NCBI GenBank assembly: GCA_008704415.1
Contig: VXIS01000382.1
Span: 1-42,517 of the forward strand
Reading direction: 5' to 3'
Length of the DNA stretch: 42,517 bases
DNA from: Sphaerosporella brunnea
Taxonomy: Eukaryota > Ascomycota > Pezizomycetes > Pezizales > Pyronemataceae
This document shows positions 41,032 through 42,517 of the stretch, piece by piece. Below the pieces are notes generated by a model, which saw only the letters and a list, made by a program, of their open reading frames with translations, did not search any database and was not told the DNA's origin. The translations under genes and the position numbers were made by a program. How positions within the stretch are numbered: the stretch's first letter is position 1; every line of letters begins with the position of its first letter.

Positions 41032-41586
41032 TGTAATAATCTTAAGGGGTTCTGTTTGATTTCTGAAAAGACAACAGAGAAGAAGATCTGTGTCTCTATG
41101 AGGAGGCTTGTGGTTCGTTTTCGTGTTTGATGAGGTTCGTCTTGTTCCTTGAAGCTGATGGTTCTGAAGATCTGGAGGAGTCGTGTGGGCAGGAACGGCC
41201 CTCTTTATAGTAGAACCCGCTCGTCCTCAATCGTCGAGCTGAGGGTCAGTGGGAATGCTTCTGATCCTGAATAATAGCGGGGTAAATTCTGCCGTTTGCT
41301 TTTGAGGGTGTGCTCGTACGAGGACAGAGAAATGATTCATGCATGCAGCACGATCATTCCCCACTTGTGAGTCATTTCTGTATTCTGGTGCGTCGTCATA
41401 TCTATAATTGCAGGACGCTGGCACAATCGTCAGCATGCCCTACGGCCTGCCTTGATTGTGCCCCCTTGCGAGACTAGACTCTTGCACTCTGACGAGTCCA
41501 GCTCATTGTGCAGGATGCTGGCGTTATCGGCTTGCCCTGTGGCCAGCTTTGATTACGCCCCCTTGCTCAGCTGAACTTGCAGTACA
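41032..41586 (-). mobile_element. LTR-like segment (possible solo LTR)
   Basis: On the minus strand it starts TGTACTGCAAG and ends AAGATTATTACA, with TG...CA tips. A TATA box (TATAAAG, complement of 41213-41219) lies about 180 bp before the end. Flanks CACAA and CCATT do not match, so a target duplication is not evident. It contains the imperfect direct repeat described separately. It could be a solo LTR or a chance structure. Confidence 0.35.
41412..41570. repeat. Imperfect direct repeat, about 55-58 bp units
   Basis: CAGGACGCTGGCACAATCGT... (41412 onward) and CAGGATGCTGGCGTTATCGG... (41511 onward) align through to CGCCCCCTTGC / TGCCCCCTTGC at roughly three quarters identity, spaced about 99 bp. 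Typical of U3-region repeats in an LTR. Confidence 0.6.
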
Positions 41587-42042
41587 CCATTAGCAGATGA
41601 GGTATTATCAGACTCTGCGGCAGACGCGGACACCGATGGCTCGTCATATCAATATCGATGTGGGGGTTCTCCTGTCGTATCATACCGCCGAAGCACGCCA
41701 TATGAATACGACACCCACACCGGTGACTAGACTCTGCATATTGGACTCCACCTTTGTCTGCTGGCCTTTCTCCTCATTCTGCCGGCTGATTGACTCCGAC
41801 GCCTTGCAGGCAGTCCTCGTATCTGGCAGTCTCGTCGGTGTGCAGGGTGGTGTGGCGGCTTGCTTCATAAACAGGCTCGTCGCTCCCCTCGCTCTTACTC
41901 CTCCATCCTTTTCTTCCATTTCTACTACTCTCTTTCACTCTTTACTCTCGGGACGCCCAACAGACCCTCGTTACCTACGCACCATACCGTCTTGAGCACC
42001 CAAAGGCACGCGGTCGGGAGGCACCCCCAGCAATGCTACTCT
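41587..42042. other. No gene recognised
   Basis: A 132-codon plus-strand frame (41597-41995) and a shorter antisense frame overlap; neither has a motif. Nothing else seen. Confidence 0.45.
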
Positions 42043-42496
42043 TGTAACATCCTGACCAGTCGTTTGTCGGCAACGGGACCAAGCCATCTTGCTTAGTACT
42101 AACGTTGGATGTAAGTATCTCTTTCGGACGTCCCTTCAGTTTTCCTTTGGCTGACGATATTCCCAGCTCCCCGGATCGTGGCCCTTGTGAGGCCCTTGGC
42201 GCTTAACGCGCTTAGTCCTTCGGGCCCCGCAACTGTCGACTCGATGTGCTCTTCATTATAATTGGTTGAGCTAGCCGTAGTACGTGCGGCACTTGGCCCG
42301 GTCAGCGTCCGGACTCGAGGAGCGGCCAAGCAGTAACGGGACACTGTACCGCCTCCTTGGATGCGGGGACTCCGGGAGCGTTCGGGGGGTTGCCTTATAG
42401 GCCTACTGACTGATTCTTGGATGTCGATACTATTCAATGATTACAAATGTACCATTCTTGTACCAAAATCCCATTGTCATAGTTTAGGGTGTGACA
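42043..42496 (+). mobile_element. LTR-like segment at the right edge (possible 5' LTR of an element leaving the window)
   Basis: 454 bp, starts TGTAACATCC and ends GGTGTGACA, the TG...CA form common in fungal gypsy LTRs. Flanks ACTCT and GGTGG differ, which is expected if this is one LTR of a longer element. Only 21 bp follow in the window, too little to see a primer site or Gag. A 112-codon minus-strand frame inside it has no motif. Confidence 0.4.
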
Positions 42497-42517
42497 GGTG
42501 GGGTGTCCGGGGATGGT

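Noticed and set aside
41597..41995. 132-codon plus-strand frame near the right end
   Set aside because: No motif, no signal peptide and an overlapping antisense frame of protein-like composition; insufficient support.

Overview
The window looks like accessory, transposon-rich DNA from a filamentous ascomycete (Pezizomycotina). Evidence: short GT-AG introns (49-95 bp) with CTGAC/CTAAT-like branch sites, a fungal NLR gene, a secreted-protein gene pair, fungal-type LTR, LINE, hAT, Mutator-like and tyrosine-recombinase elements, and nonsense codons that mostly fit C-to-T change (RIP-like decay). No rRNA, tRNA or CRISPR array was seen. All gene models and motif calls were read by eye; no search was run.

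Left part (1-12.2 kb): a tandem duplication (667-2581 and 2967-4125) carries two copies of a gene for a small secreted Gly/Pro/Arg-rich repeat protein. Copy A has a Mutator-like element in its downstream flank, and a 385-bp inverted-repeat MITE lies exactly between the two copies; a second MITE of the same family follows. The rest is gene-poor: a 130-bp LINE stub with a 14-bp target duplication, an inverted-repeat element, copies of a short dispersed repeat, and small or decayed genes at 9.8-11 kb.

Middle (12.2-23.3 kb): two host-type genes on the minus strand. One is an apparently intact eight-exon NLR of 1379 residues (basic N-terminus, SesB-like alpha/beta-hydrolase, NACHT NTPase, about 13 nearly identical ankyrin repeats). 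The other is a 685-residue membrane protein of unknown function. A DDE transposase remnant with an internal deletion lies between them.

Right part (23.3-38.9 kb): one nested set of mobile elements. A hAT transposon of about 2.86 kb (23305-38915) has a perfect 8-bp target duplication, GCCACAGC, at its two far ends. It is split by a 4.9-kb tyrosine-recombinase retrotransposon (Ngaro/DIRS type, split direct repeats), which is itself split by a 7.84-kb Ty3/gypsy chromovirus whose 512-bp LTRs look identical. The order of insertion is therefore hAT, then YR retrotransposon, then gypsy. The last 3.5 kb hold a truncated LINE with RNase H and two LTR-like segments, the last perhaps the start of an element that leaves the window.
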